10,766 bases of DNA from Acidobacteriaceae bacterium (GTDB lineage: Bacteria > Acidobacteriota > Terriglobia > Terriglobales > Acidobacteriaceae). The DNA is taken from the NCBI GenBank assembly GCA_030040395.1, contig JASHTU010000433.1, forward strand, positions 1 through 10,766, given 5' to 3'. Positions 1 to 6,208 of this stretch are shown piece after piece. A model generated the notes under the pieces. The model was given only the letters and a program-made list of their open reading frames with translations. It was not told the origin of the DNA and searched no databases. Both the position numbers and the translations under genes were made by a program. Each line of letters opens with the position of its first letter. Within the stretch, counting starts at the first letter, position 1.

Positions 1-5
1 CGGTA

Positions 6-554
6 ATGGCTGAGGTTTCCTGCGCGGTTGAGGTATTTCTGGCGACTGCGCTTTTACACAAAGAACAGCCTGGACGGTCGGAGTTTACGATTCAGGAAAT
101 AGTGAATAGGGCGGCACGAGAGAACATTACTGGAAAACTGCGTTCCGGGGTGAGCGTCCACACTTCGCAACACTGTGTCGCCAATAAAGGGCCAAACCCT
201 GGGAAACACCGGATGCTGTTTGCGACGGGAAAACATACGCGGCGGTTGCTGTTACCAGCGGATGAGGTGCATCCCGGGAGAACGGGAAAGATCTTTCCGG
301 ACGCCGGGGAGATTCCGGAGAAATACCTGCCTCTGCTGGAGTGGGCGAAAGCACGTTTCGAAGCGGCCCGAAAAGAACAACCAACATACGCCTTGAGCCG
401 GGGTTCCGCGCCCGATAAAACAGGGGCGCCAGCCGACCGGACGGCGCAGGGTTGGCTTGAGGGGCTCCTCGAAATGGAGGGGTTGGGAAAGGAGTATTGG
501 AAGGGCGTCGATCCCGATGAATTTGTGCGCAAGTTGCGCGAGGGTTGGGAATGA
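6..554 (+). CDS. Putative antitoxin: uncharacterised N-terminal domain plus VapB-like tail
   Basis: A 182-residue protein in two parts. Residues about 8-118 resemble, from memory, an uncharacterised family (possibly DUF7669-like) carrying a 'HTSQHCVANK...FATGK..RRLL' core; its helix-rich start looks like a winged-helix DNA-binding fold, but this is inference. Residues 119-148 form a Pro/Ala-rich low-complexity linker. Residues 149-182 (WLEGLLEMEGLGKEYWKG, then [14 protein letters not shown]) look like the C-terminal tail of VapB-type antitoxins, the part that wraps around and blocks the partner PIN toxin. The stop codon overlaps the toxin start as ATGA, indicating translational coupling. The most likely role is to neutralise the following PIN ribonuclease and repress the operon. 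The ATG lies only five bases from the window edge and the frame is open to that edge, so the start is not certain and the promoter and ribosome site are not visible. Confidence 0.72.
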   Translation: MAEVSCAVEVFLATALLHKEQPGRSEFTIQEIVNRAARENITGKLRSGVSVHTSQHCVANKGPNPGKHRMLFATGKHTRRLLLPADEVHPGRTGKIFPDAGEIPEKYLPLLEWAKARFEAARKEQPTYALSRGSAPDKTGAPADRTAQGWLEGLLEMEGLGKEYWKGVDPDEFVRKLREGWE

Positions 555-976
555 GCCGCATTTTCCTCGACACCAATTTCTTTATCTACTTGTACGAAGC
601 GGAAGGGCCCCGGGCAGAACGGGCAAGGTATCTGAGCCGTGCTTTCATAGCGCGCAGAGATGAAATCCTTACTTCCGTCATGAGTCTCGGAGAGGTTCTT
701 GTGACCCCCTTGGCGAAGGGTGATTTCGCGTTGGCGCAACGGTATCGGCAGCTGTTTCGAAGCCCGGGAATCACAGTTTTGCCTTTCGTGGAACAGGCCG
801 CAGAGGCTTTTGCACGCATTCGCCTCCGCGGATCAATTCGGCCGCCCGATGCGATTCAACTGGCAACGGCCGGGACGACGGGCTGCGACCTGTTTCTGAC
901 CAACGATGAGCGCCTACAGGGAATCACTGTCGCCGGAATCCAATTTATAACCTCCTTTGAAAGGGCTCCATTTTGA
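551..976 (+). CDS. vapC: VapC-type PIN-domain ribonuclease toxin
   Basis: A 141-residue single-domain PIN protein, the usual length for VapC toxins, which are Mg-dependent endoribonucleases that cut tRNA or rRNA when free of antitoxin. The acidic active site is complete: D7 in the opening [11 protein letters not shown] strand, E48 in SLGEVL, D100 in RPPDAIQLA and D119 in FLTNDERL. There is no signal peptide, so it should be cytosolic. I chose the ATG at 551 over a TTG two codons upstream because it starts exactly at the PIN strand and gives the 4-bp ATGA overlap with the antitoxin, a typical toxin-antitoxin arrangement. The ribosome site is weak (GGGTTGGG), so translation probably depends on the upstream gene. 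The family call is firm; the RNA target cannot be told from sequence. Confidence 0.9.
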   Translation: MSRIFLDTNFFIYLYEAEGPRAERARYLSRAFIARRDEILTSVMSLGEVLVTPLAKGDFALAQRYRQLFRSPGITVLPFVEQAAEAFARIRLRGSIRPPDAIQLATAGTTGCDLFLTNDERLQGITVAGIQFITSFERAPF

Positions 977-1042
977 ACACCCCGGTCGCGGCTGCCCGGG
1001 TGGGAGGCGGCGAGCAATTTTGGGCCTTGGGCAAAACCGAGG

Positions 1043-1085
1043 CTTGCCGATTCAGTGGTTTTTCGGCAAGAATGCAGAATGCATT
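1043..1085 (+). other. Two adjacent stem-loops in the leader of the CBS gene
   Basis: The 167-bp gap between the PIN toxin and the CBS gene contains two consecutive perfect inverted repeats. The first is CTTGCCGA (1043-1050) with TCGGCAAG (1063-1070), an 8-bp stem with a 12-nt loop. The second is AATGCA (1071-1076) with TGCATT (1080-1085), a 6-bp stem with a GAA loop. They abut with no spacer. Neither is followed by a T-run, so they are poor intrinsic terminators. They may be leader RNA structure, an operator, or an end-of-operon structure for the toxin-antitoxin pair. The function is unknown. Confidence 0.45.
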
Positions 1086-1132
1086 GCGGAGCGGGTTCCA
1101 GGGCTGGTCCGCGGCGCGGAAAGCCAAAGCCC

Positions 1133-1137
1133 AGAGG
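1133..1137 (+). promoter_or_regulatory. Ribosome binding site deciding the CBS gene start
   Basis: AGAGG lies six bases before the ATG at 1144. It favours that start over a TTG at 973 that would add 57 residues unlike any CBS protein and overlap the toxin stop. Confidence 0.55.
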
Positions 1138-1143
1138 TGCAGG

Positions 1144-1596
1144 ATGGAGATCACCGACACAATCGGATTGGTGCTCAAGCGCAAAGGGACAAGCAGGGTC
1201 CTTTCGGTGACGCCCGAACAGACGGTCTATGAAGCCATCGAGCTGATGGCGAAGCACGACGTCGGGGCCTTGCTGGTGCTCTCCGAGAGCCGGCTGGTGG
1301 GCATTTTTTCAGAGCGTGACTTCGCGCGCAAGGGCGTGCTGATGGGTCGCCACTCCCATGAGACGTTGGTGAGAGAGATCATGACCAGCCCGGTGGTGTA
1401 CGTCAGCCCACAGCATACCGTGGACGAATGCATGGGCATGATGACCGGGCGCCATTTTCGCCATCTGCCGGTATTGCAGGACGAAGCCGTGGTCGGCATT
1501 GTATCGATCGGCGACCTGGTGAAATGGGTGATCTCAGGGCAGGAGCAGGCAATTCAGGAGCTCCAGGGCTACATCACCGGCGCTTACCCTGGATAG
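1144..1596 (+). CDS. Stand-alone CBS-domain pair protein
   Basis: A 150-residue cytosolic protein consisting of a tandem CBS pair (Bateman module) with no attached catalytic domain. Such proteins bind adenine nucleotides or related ligands and act as small energy or redox sensors on partner proteins. CBS1 spans about residues 17-70 and CBS2 about 80-130. Both carry the ribose-phosphate-binding S-x-x-D signature: S56-D59 in [11 protein letters not shown] and S121-D124 in [10 protein letters not shown]. The tail (about 128-150, [15 protein letters not shown]) is the amphipathic helix seen in this subgroup. It is probably monocistronic: a leader with two stem-loops separates it from the toxin pair, and a hairpin terminator overlaps its stop. 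The convergent ABC-F gene ends 14 bp beyond. No neighbour gives away a partner, so the specific role is unknown. Confidence 0.9.
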   Translation: MEITDTIGLVLKRKGTSRVLSVTPEQTVYEAIELMAKHDVGALLVLSESRLVGIFSERDFARKGVLMGRHSHETLVREIMTSPVVYVSPQHTVDECMGMMTGRHFRHLPVLQDEAVVGIVSIGDLVKWVISGQEQAIQELQGYITGAYPG

Positions 1597-1612
1597 CATA
1601 AGCGCCTGTTTT
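1579..1612 (+). terminator. Intrinsic terminator overlapping the CBS stop codon
   Basis: GGCGCTTA (1579-1586) pairs perfectly with TAAGCGCC (1599-1606), an 8-bp GC-rich stem with a 12-nt loop, followed by TGTTTT. The TAG stop (1594-1596) sits inside the loop, so the 5' arm is coding sequence. The T-run is on the plus strand only. The convergent ABC-F gene ends at 1611, so the structure is shared by both 3' ends, but it would terminate mainly the CBS transcript. Confidence 0.7.
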
Positions 1613-3209
1613 AGTTGTGTTTACCATTCCATTCCTCATACGGACCTTGAAAATCCTCGATCTGGTGGTCATGGAACACCCAGAGGCGCGTGGCGACCTC
1701 GTCAATGAGGTCGTGGTCGTGGGTGACCAGCAGAACTGTGCCTGCGTAGCGCTGGAGGGCGATATTGAGGGCGTTGATGGCTTCGAGGTCGAGGTGGTTG
1801 GTGGGCTCGTCGAAGATGAGGATGTTGGGCTGGGTGAGAATCAGTTTGCAAAACGCCAGCCGCGCCTGTTCGCCGCCGGAGAGCGCCTGGGTGGGCTTGG
1901 CGCCTTCCTCGCCGCTGAAGAGCATCTGGCCAAGGATGCCGCGAATATCTTCGATGTGAGCGTCGGGTTTCCATTGATGCAGCCACTCCGCTACGGTGAG
2001 GCCGTGCTCAATGGTTGAGCCGACGTCCTGGGGAAAATAGCCAACCTGCGCCTCGTGTCCCCAAAGGACCGCGCCCGCGTCGAGGGTAAACGCGGGGTCG
2101 GCGAGACCGGGATAGTTTGCCAGGAGGCTCTTGAGAAGGGTGGTTTTTCCGGCTCCGTTGCGGCCCATGAGGCAGATTTTTTCGCCGCGGAGCACATTGG
2201 CGCTGAAACCGTCGAGGACCTTTAAGTCGCCATAGCTCTTTCTGAGGCTTTTGAATTCGAGGACATGGCGGCCGCTGGGGCGGAGCTGATCGAAGCGGAT
2301 ATAAGGGCGCTGGATATTGGAACGAGCCAGCTCGTTGGTCTGCAGGCGCTCGACTTCTTTACGGCGGCTGGTGACCTGGCTGGAGCGGGTGCCAGCGGCA
2401 AAACGGGCGATGAATTCGTTCAGCTGGGCGATCTTTTTTTCGCGCTGGGCATTTTCCGATTCGAGGCGGGCGCGAATCTGGGTTTTGGCCATCACCATCT
2501 CGTCGTAGCCGCCGGTGTAAGTGATGATGGTCTGGTAATCGATGTCGGCGGTGTGGGTGGTGACGCTGTTGAGGAAATGGCGGTCATGGGAGATGGCGAT
2601 GAGCGTGCCGTCGTAGCTCAAGAGGAAATCCTGGAGCCAGTGGATGGAGTCCAGATCGAGGTAGTTGGTGGGCTCATCGAGGAGCAAGGCTTCAGGCTTG
2701 CCGAAAAGGGCCTGGGCGAGCAGCACGCGCACCTTTTGGCCCCCCTGCAGCTCGCCCATTTTGCGTTCGTGGAGGGCCTCGGGAATGTCCAGGCCATCAA
2801 GGAGCACGGCGGCGTCGGACTCGGCAGTGTAGCCGTCCTCGTCGCCGATCACGCCTTCGAGTTCGCCGAGCCTCATGCCGTCTTCGTCGGTCATTTCGGC
2901 CTTCTCGTAGATGCGGTCGCGCTCTTCGAGGGCGGCCCAGAGGGCGGTGTTGCCCATGATGACGGTGTCGATGACGCGATAGGCGTCGAAGGCGAACTGA
3001 TCCTGGCGCAGCACGCCGATTTTGCGCGGGCGAACGACCGCGCCTTTTTGCGCATCGAGCTCGCCGGCGAGGATTTTCATGAAGGTGGTCTTGCCGGCGC
3101 CGTTGGGGCCGGTGAGCCCGTAGCGGCGGCCGGAGGTGAAGGTGGTGGTCACATCTTCAAAGAGCACCTTCGAGCCGTAGCGCATGGTGACATTGCCGAC
3201 ACTAATCAT
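1611..3209 (-). CDS. ybiT: ABC-F family ATPase, YbiT type
   Basis: A 532-residue soluble twin-ATPase with no membrane segments. ABC-F proteins bind the ribosomal E site and change peptidyl-tRNA positioning; YbiT is the E. coli paralogue that this sequence matches by eye over its whole length. NBD1: Walker A GPNGAGKTT (34-42), signature LQGGQ (154-158, degenerate), Walker B DEPTN (178-182), H-loop SHDRH (207-211). A charged linker of about 80 residues (240-320, RARLESENAQREKKIAQL...) follows. NBD2: Walker A GRNGAGKTT (349-357), canonical LSGGEQ (443-448), Walker B DEPTN (467-471), then a THDHD H-loop. I set the start at MISVGNVTM, where the family begins. An upstream in-frame ATG at 3332 would add 41 basic, unalignable residues. 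There is only a weak purine-rich ribosome site (AAAAAGAGAAA). The linker is not elongated as in many resistance ABC-Fs, so a housekeeping translation role is more likely. Confidence 0.93.
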   Translation of the reverse strand: MISVGNVTMRYGSKVLFEDVTTTFTSGRRYGLTGPNGAGKTTFMKILAGELDAQKGAVVRPRKIGVLRQDQFAFDAYRVIDTVIMGNTALWAALEERDRIYEKAEMTDEDGMRLGELEGVIGDEDGYTAESDAAVLLDGLDIPEALHERKMGELQGGQKVRVLLAQALFGKPEALLLDEPTNYLDLDSIHWLQDFLLSYDGTLIAISHDRHFLNSVTTHTADIDYQTIITYTGGYDEMVMAKTQIRARLESENAQREKKIAQLNEFIARFAAGTRSSQVTSRRKEVERLQTNELARSNIQRPYIRFDQLRPSGRHVLEFKSLRKSYGDLKVLDGFSANVLRGEKICLMGRNGAGKTTLLKSLLANYPGLADPAFTLDAGAVLWGHEAQVGYFPQDVGSTIEHGLTVAEWLHQWKPDAHIEDIRGILGQMLFSGEEGAKPTQALSGGEQARLAFCKLILTQPNILIFDEPTNHLDLEAINALNIALQRYAGTVLLVTHDHDLIDEVATRLWVFHDHQIEDFQGPYEEWNGKHN

Positions 3210-3578
3210 TTTCTCTTTTTCGACTGGGTTTCCGGGCTCAGGCTTGGCGCGGCGCGCCGTGACAGCCGGCCAGCGAGCTCGGAATGAGATTTGGCTGCGG
3301 TGCGCCCACGTGGCCGCATCGGGATACGCCACCTTCAGTTTCTCACAGGACGCGGCGGGCCACGATTGGCCGGGAGTGGGCCGGATCGGCGTGGCGGCTC
3401 TCGCACGCCCGGCTTCGCGGCAATCCCTCTTTACCAGGCAATGCCTTCCCTATCTGCAAGTCTAAATATCGTACCAGTCCTGCGGCGATAACCGTTGGCG
3501 ATCATTCGCAAGGTATATACTTGGCGCAGCCTGCAACGCCAAAACGGGATTCCCGGTTAAAGAATCGGAGGCAGCCTC
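3210..3578. other. Divergent intergenic region between ABC-F and the caspase operon
   Basis: These 369 bp lie between two divergent start codons and should hold promoters for both directions. Short open frames exist on both strands, but none has a recognisable protein or a good ribosome site, and I reject them. The left two thirds are GC-rich and featureless. The stretch 3460-3560 is more AT-rich and contains the best promoter-like hexamers (listed separately). I see no convincing promoter for the ABC-F direction. Confidence 0.5.
3495..3521 (+). promoter_or_regulatory. Weak candidate sigma-70-type promoter of the caspase operon
   Basis: TTGGCG (3495-3500) and TATACT (3516-3521) resemble -35 and -10 hexamers, but the 15-bp spacer is short. 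A start near 3528 would leave a leader of about 50 nt before the ATG at 3579. This is the best candidate in the gap, not a firm call. Confidence 0.25.
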
Positions 3579-4289
3579 ATGAGCCTGTTTTCCGGGTTTT
3601 TCCTTTACGCCGCAGTCTTTCGTCTGGCCGTCATTGCGGCCGGAACGGCAAGCATCGTTCTGGGATACCGCTTGTTTACCGGTGGGATCGGGACTGAAAG
3701 CGCGAATCACGAGGGCGCCACATTCGATGCAAAAGCGGCCGGCCTGACATTTGCGCTTAAGAATGCTGCGCCGGGCACGTTCTTCGCCCTATTCGGCGTC
3801 ATCATCATCAGCGTCATGGTCGTCCAGGGGAATCCGGAGCTAACGATGAAGCCGCTCAGGAACGCGCCTTCCGTTGCCCCTTCCGTTGCCGGCCTATCGG
3901 ACTCGAGCGTGCTTACCTTGCGCGGCAGTTCACCGGCAGCGGTTGGGAAGTTCGACGACGCCGTTACACGGGGCCTGGATTACGACGAAAAGGGCGATAC
4001 GACGAATGCAGTTGCCGCTTATGAAGAGGCCATGACAGTGGTGGCTACGCCGATGAACCAGCTGGCTTGGGACTATCTCCAGCAGGGAAAAGCGGAGAGC
4101 GGCCTGCCTCTCGCCCGGCTGGCCGTTCAGTTGTGTCCTAGCAAAGCGCCCTTCGTCGACACGCTTGCAGAAATTCTGTTCAAGGAGGGAGACCGCGAGG
4201 AAGCGCTGAAGTGGATGGAAAAGGCAGCCGCGCTCGACTCGAAATATCAAGGGAAACTGTCGGAGTTCCAACGCGCGGCGAAGCAATAG
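3579..4289 (+). CDS. Membrane-anchored TPR-like protein, partner of the caspase
   Basis: A 236-residue protein of no named family. Two hydrophobic segments, about residues 10-33 and 66-83 (PGTFFALFGVIIISVMVVQG), make an N-terminal hairpin anchor. A Pro/Ser/Ala-rich linker (about 88-118) follows. The C-terminal half (about 120-230) reads as helical TPR-like repeats: one with YDEKGDTTNAVAAYEEAM, one with LAWDYLQQGKAESGLPLARLAV and one with LAEILFKEGDREEALKWMEKAAALD. The start has a strong GGAGG (3567-3571) seven bases before the ATG. The caspase-TPR gene starts 20 bp after its stop, so the two are almost certainly co-transcribed. The likely job, by inference, is to hold or regulate the exported caspase at the inner membrane through TPR-TPR or TPR-ligand contact. 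Which side of the membrane the TPR half faces cannot be settled by eye. Confidence 0.8.
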   Translation: MSLFSGFFLYAAVFRLAVIAAGTASIVLGYRLFTGGIGTESANHEGATFDAKAAGLTFALKNAAPGTFFALFGVIIISVMVVQGNPELTMKPLRNAPSVAPSVAGLSDSSVLTLRGSSPAAVGKFDDAVTRGLDYDEKGDTTNAVAAYEEAMTVVATPMNQLAWDYLQQGKAESGLPLARLAVQLCPSKAPFVDTLAEILFKEGDREEALKWMEKAAALDSKYQGKLSEFQRAAKQ

Positions 4290-4308
4290 GCGCGAGGAGG
4301 TTCTCATC

Positions 4309-5988
4309 ATGCGAAAAGCTCGAATGATTGCGCTGGCCTGCGGTTTTGCGTGCATGTCTCTGCCTGGGATAGTCGAGGCCCAGTTCTTCGATCACAGCTA
4401 TGCCATCGTGATCGGCATCGATCACTACGAGAACGCGAATTCGTGGCCGAATCTCAGCTATGCAGTGAAGGACGCGAGAGCAATGGCCGATTTTCTACAG
4501 GGCCAGGGATTTACGGTAATTCCGCTTTACGAAACCCAAGCCAATAAACAGGCGATCCTGTCCGCGATGCAGGACAACCTGGCGCCGCGACTCGGCCTTG
4601 ACGATCGCGTATTGGTGTTTTTTGCGGGCCACGGTAAAACCGAGACGCTGGGAGGGGAAAAAGTAGGCTATATCGTCCCGTACGACGGCGGCAATAGCTC
4701 CAGCCTGATCTCTATGGATGAGCTAAAGACCCAGTCGAGGTATATGGGAAACGCCAGGCACCAGCTTTTCATTATGGATAGCTGCTACGGCGGGCTGTTG
4801 GCTGCGACGCGCGACAGCATCGTTAACCCGCACGTGCCTCAAGATCAGACGCCTTATTATTTGAAAGATGTGACGGACCGGGTTGCGCGAGAAGTGCTGA
4901 CCGCGGGCGGCGAGGGCCAGGAGGTTTTGGACGGCGGACCAAAGGGCCACAGTGTTTTCATGGATGCTCTTCTGGAGGGGCTTCAGGACGGTCTTGCGGA
5001 CTGGGATGGCCATGGGTATATTACCTTCCACGAATTGGCGGCCTACGTGACGCCGAGGGCCTCCAACGAATACGAGACGCCGGAAGAGGGGGTGTTGCCG
5101 GGGCACCAAGGGGGCGAGTTCCTGTTTAAGAATCCCAAGGGGGCGGGACACCCGGTGGCTGCAATTCCTGTGCCGGCCAACAGCACAAGAAGGAGCGGCG
5201 GGCCCGCAATAACCGCCGAGCAATACGTGGCGCTTGGGAACGCGCGGTGGCCGGTCGGTGACTGGGACGGCGCCATGACGCAGTATCGCGCGGCGATCCG
5301 CGTTGATCCCAATGACGCGGAGGCGCATGAGGTCTTGGGCATTGCGCTGGGCAACAAAGGGGACTGGGACGGGGAAATTGCCGAGGAGCGCGAGGCTGTC
5401 CGGCTCAAGCCCGATGACGCCGAGGCGCATGACGCCTTGGGCTACGCGCTGTGGAGAAAAGGGGACTCAGACGGCGCGATTGCGGAAGCGCGGGAGGCTG
5501 TCCGTCTCAAGCCCGATCTCGCTGAGGCGCATGATACATTGGGCGCCGCGCTGGGCAACAAAGGGGACCTGGACGGGGAGATCAACGAAGAGCGCGAGGC
5601 CATCCGCCTCAAGCCCGATCTTGTCGAGGCGCATGATGCCTTGGGCTACGCGCTGGGCAACAAAGGGGACTGGGACGGGGAGATTACGGAGGAGCGCGAG
5701 GCCATCCGTCTCAAGCCCGATTTCGCCGAGGCGCATGAAAACTTGGGCAACGCGCTGGGCGCCAAAGGGAATTGGGACGGGGAAATCTCCGAGGAGCGCG
5801 AGTCCATCCGCCTCATGCCCGATCTTGCCGAAGCGCATGATTGCCTGGGCTACGCTCTCGAAAACAAAGGTGATGCACAAGCGGCCCTCGCCGAATATCG
5901 CCGGGCTCTCGAGATCAGGCCAGGGTATGCAGACGCCCAAAGCCGGTACGACAACTTGCTGAAAAAAACGAACAGTTCGCCGCAGTAA
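4309..5988 (+). CDS. Exported caspase-family (C14) protease with seven TPR repeats
   Basis: A 559-residue protein. Residues 1-24 form a Sec signal peptide (basic start, hydrophobic core, VEA cleavage site before Q25), so the mature protein should be periplasmic or secreted. Residues about 28-275 form a caspase/metacaspase-like domain with the catalytic dyad intact: H108 in VFFAGHGK and C159 in FIMDSCYGG. D157, two residues before the Cys, is where metacaspases carry the S1 Asp, which would predict cleavage after Arg/Lys (inference). The p10-like part holds GHSVFMDALLEGL (213-225) and an EF-hand-like loop (231-242, DWDGHGYITFHE). After a linker (about 276-300) come seven 34-residue TPR units (301-538) and a 21-residue tail. 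AGGAGG (4295-4300) precedes the ATG by eight bases. It is the second gene of an operon with a membrane TPR protein. Its substrate and trigger are unknown; the fold and catalytic residues are clear. Confidence 0.92.
   Translation: MRKARMIALACGFACMSLPGIVEAQFFDHSYAIVIGIDHYENANSWPNLSYAVKDARAMADFLQGQGFTVIPLYETQANKQAILSAMQDNLAPRLGLDDRVLVFFAGHGKTETLGGEKVGYIVPYDGGNSSSLISMDELKTQSRYMGNARHQLFIMDSCYGGLLAATRDSIVNPHVPQDQTPYYLKDVTDRVAREVLTAGGEGQEVLDGGPKGHSVFMDALLEGLQDGLADWDGHGYITFHELAAYVTPRASNEYETPEEGVLPGHQGGEFLFKNPKGAGHPVAAIPVPANSTRRSGGPAITAEQYVALGNARWPVGDWDGAMTQYRAAIRVDPNDAEAHEVLGIALGNKGDWDGEIAEEREAVRLKPDDAEAHDALGYALWRKGDSDGAIAEAREAVRLKPDLAEAHDTLGAALGNKGDLDGEINEEREAIRLKPDLVEAHDALGYALGNKGDWDGEITEEREAIRLKPDFAEAHENLGNALGAKGNWDGEISEERESIRLMPDLAEAHDCLGYALENKGDAQAALAEYRRALEIRPGYADAQSRYDNLLKKTNSSPQ
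5311..5922 (+). repeat. Six in-frame 102-bp tandem repeats encoding TPR units
   Basis: Six consecutive 102-bp units (starting at 5311, 5413, 5515, 5617, 5719 and 5821) each encode one 34-residue TPR. Neighbouring units are very similar at DNA level, with recurring strings such as GAGGCGCATGA, GGCAACAAAGGGGACT and CGCCTCAAGCCCGAT. This points to recent internal duplication or gene conversion. A more diverged first TPR lies just upstream (5209-5310). The last unit is also more diverged, as capping units usually are. The strong similarity also creates open shadow frames on both strands here. Confidence 0.88.
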
Positions 5989-5999
5989 GCCTCGCTTGG

Positions 6000-6051
6000 A
6001 GGTGCGATGTGCACCTGCAACGTGGATCCCGGCAACGCCCTGGGGTCCAGG
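6000..6051 (+). other. Small hairpins downstream of the caspase gene
   Basis: Two short inverted repeats follow the caspase stop: AGGTGC (6000-6005) with GCACCT (6011-6016), and CCTGG (6039-6043) with CCAGG (6047-6051). Either could help end the transcript, but neither has a T-run, so an intrinsic terminator is not supported. Confidence 0.3.
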
Positions 6052-6150
6052 AATGGGGCTGTGCCTGGATCGCCGGCAATGGTCTAAATGACCGGAAGCG
6101 GGGTTGAGGAATGAACTGCATTATAGGACGCACGAAGCCTGCGCAACCGT

Positions 6151-6179
6151 AGATCCTTCGTCGCTGCGCTTGGGATGAC
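6151..6179. repeat. Single copy of a degenerate dispersed intergenic palindrome
   Basis: The stretch begins GATCCTTCGTCGCTGCGCT and ends GGGATGAC. It resembles the widespread intergenic element of the form GATCCTTCGC...GGATGAC that recurs in acidobacterial and many other GC-rich genomes. The ends (ATCC and GGAT) are complementary. It lies in the 220-bp gap between the two convergent 3' ends of the caspase and permease genes. There is no second copy in the window, so the repeat status rests on recall. Confidence 0.4.
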
Positions 6180-6208
6180 GGCGCGCGTGAGGCGAGACGG
6201 GGTGTTGC

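Noticed and set aside
973..1143. TTG-start 57-residue extension of the CBS protein
   Set aside because: It overlaps the toxin stop, does not resemble any CBS protein and covers the two stem-loops; an AGAGG site supports the ATG at 1144.
2265..3287. 340-residue plus-strand open frame opposite the ABC-F gene
   Set aside because: It is an antisense shadow of a strongly recognised gene: Gly/Ala/Val/Glu-rich composition and no motif.
3210..3332. In-frame 41-residue N-terminal extension of the ABC-F protein
   Set aside because: YbiT-type proteins begin at the MISVGNVTMRYG strand; the extension is basic, unalignable and has no good ribosome site.
3496..3510. Sigma-54 promoter before the caspase operon
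   Set aside because: TGGCGATCATTCGC has GG and GC one base too close and lacks the TGGCAC block; sigma-54 promoters tolerate little spacing change.
5311..5922. CRISPR-like periodicity
   Set aside because: The units are contiguous 102-bp coding repeats without unique spacers.
5303..5962. Plus-strand shifted frame across the TPR array
   Set aside because: The 102-bp repeat length is a multiple of three, so alternative frames also stay open and repeat; the protein is Arg/Trp/Thr-rich and not TPR.
6023..6081. Imperfect direct repeat TGGATC-CCGGCAA near 6023 and 6065
   Set aside because: It is short, with only two copies and no associated gene or boundary; likely chance in GC-rich DNA.
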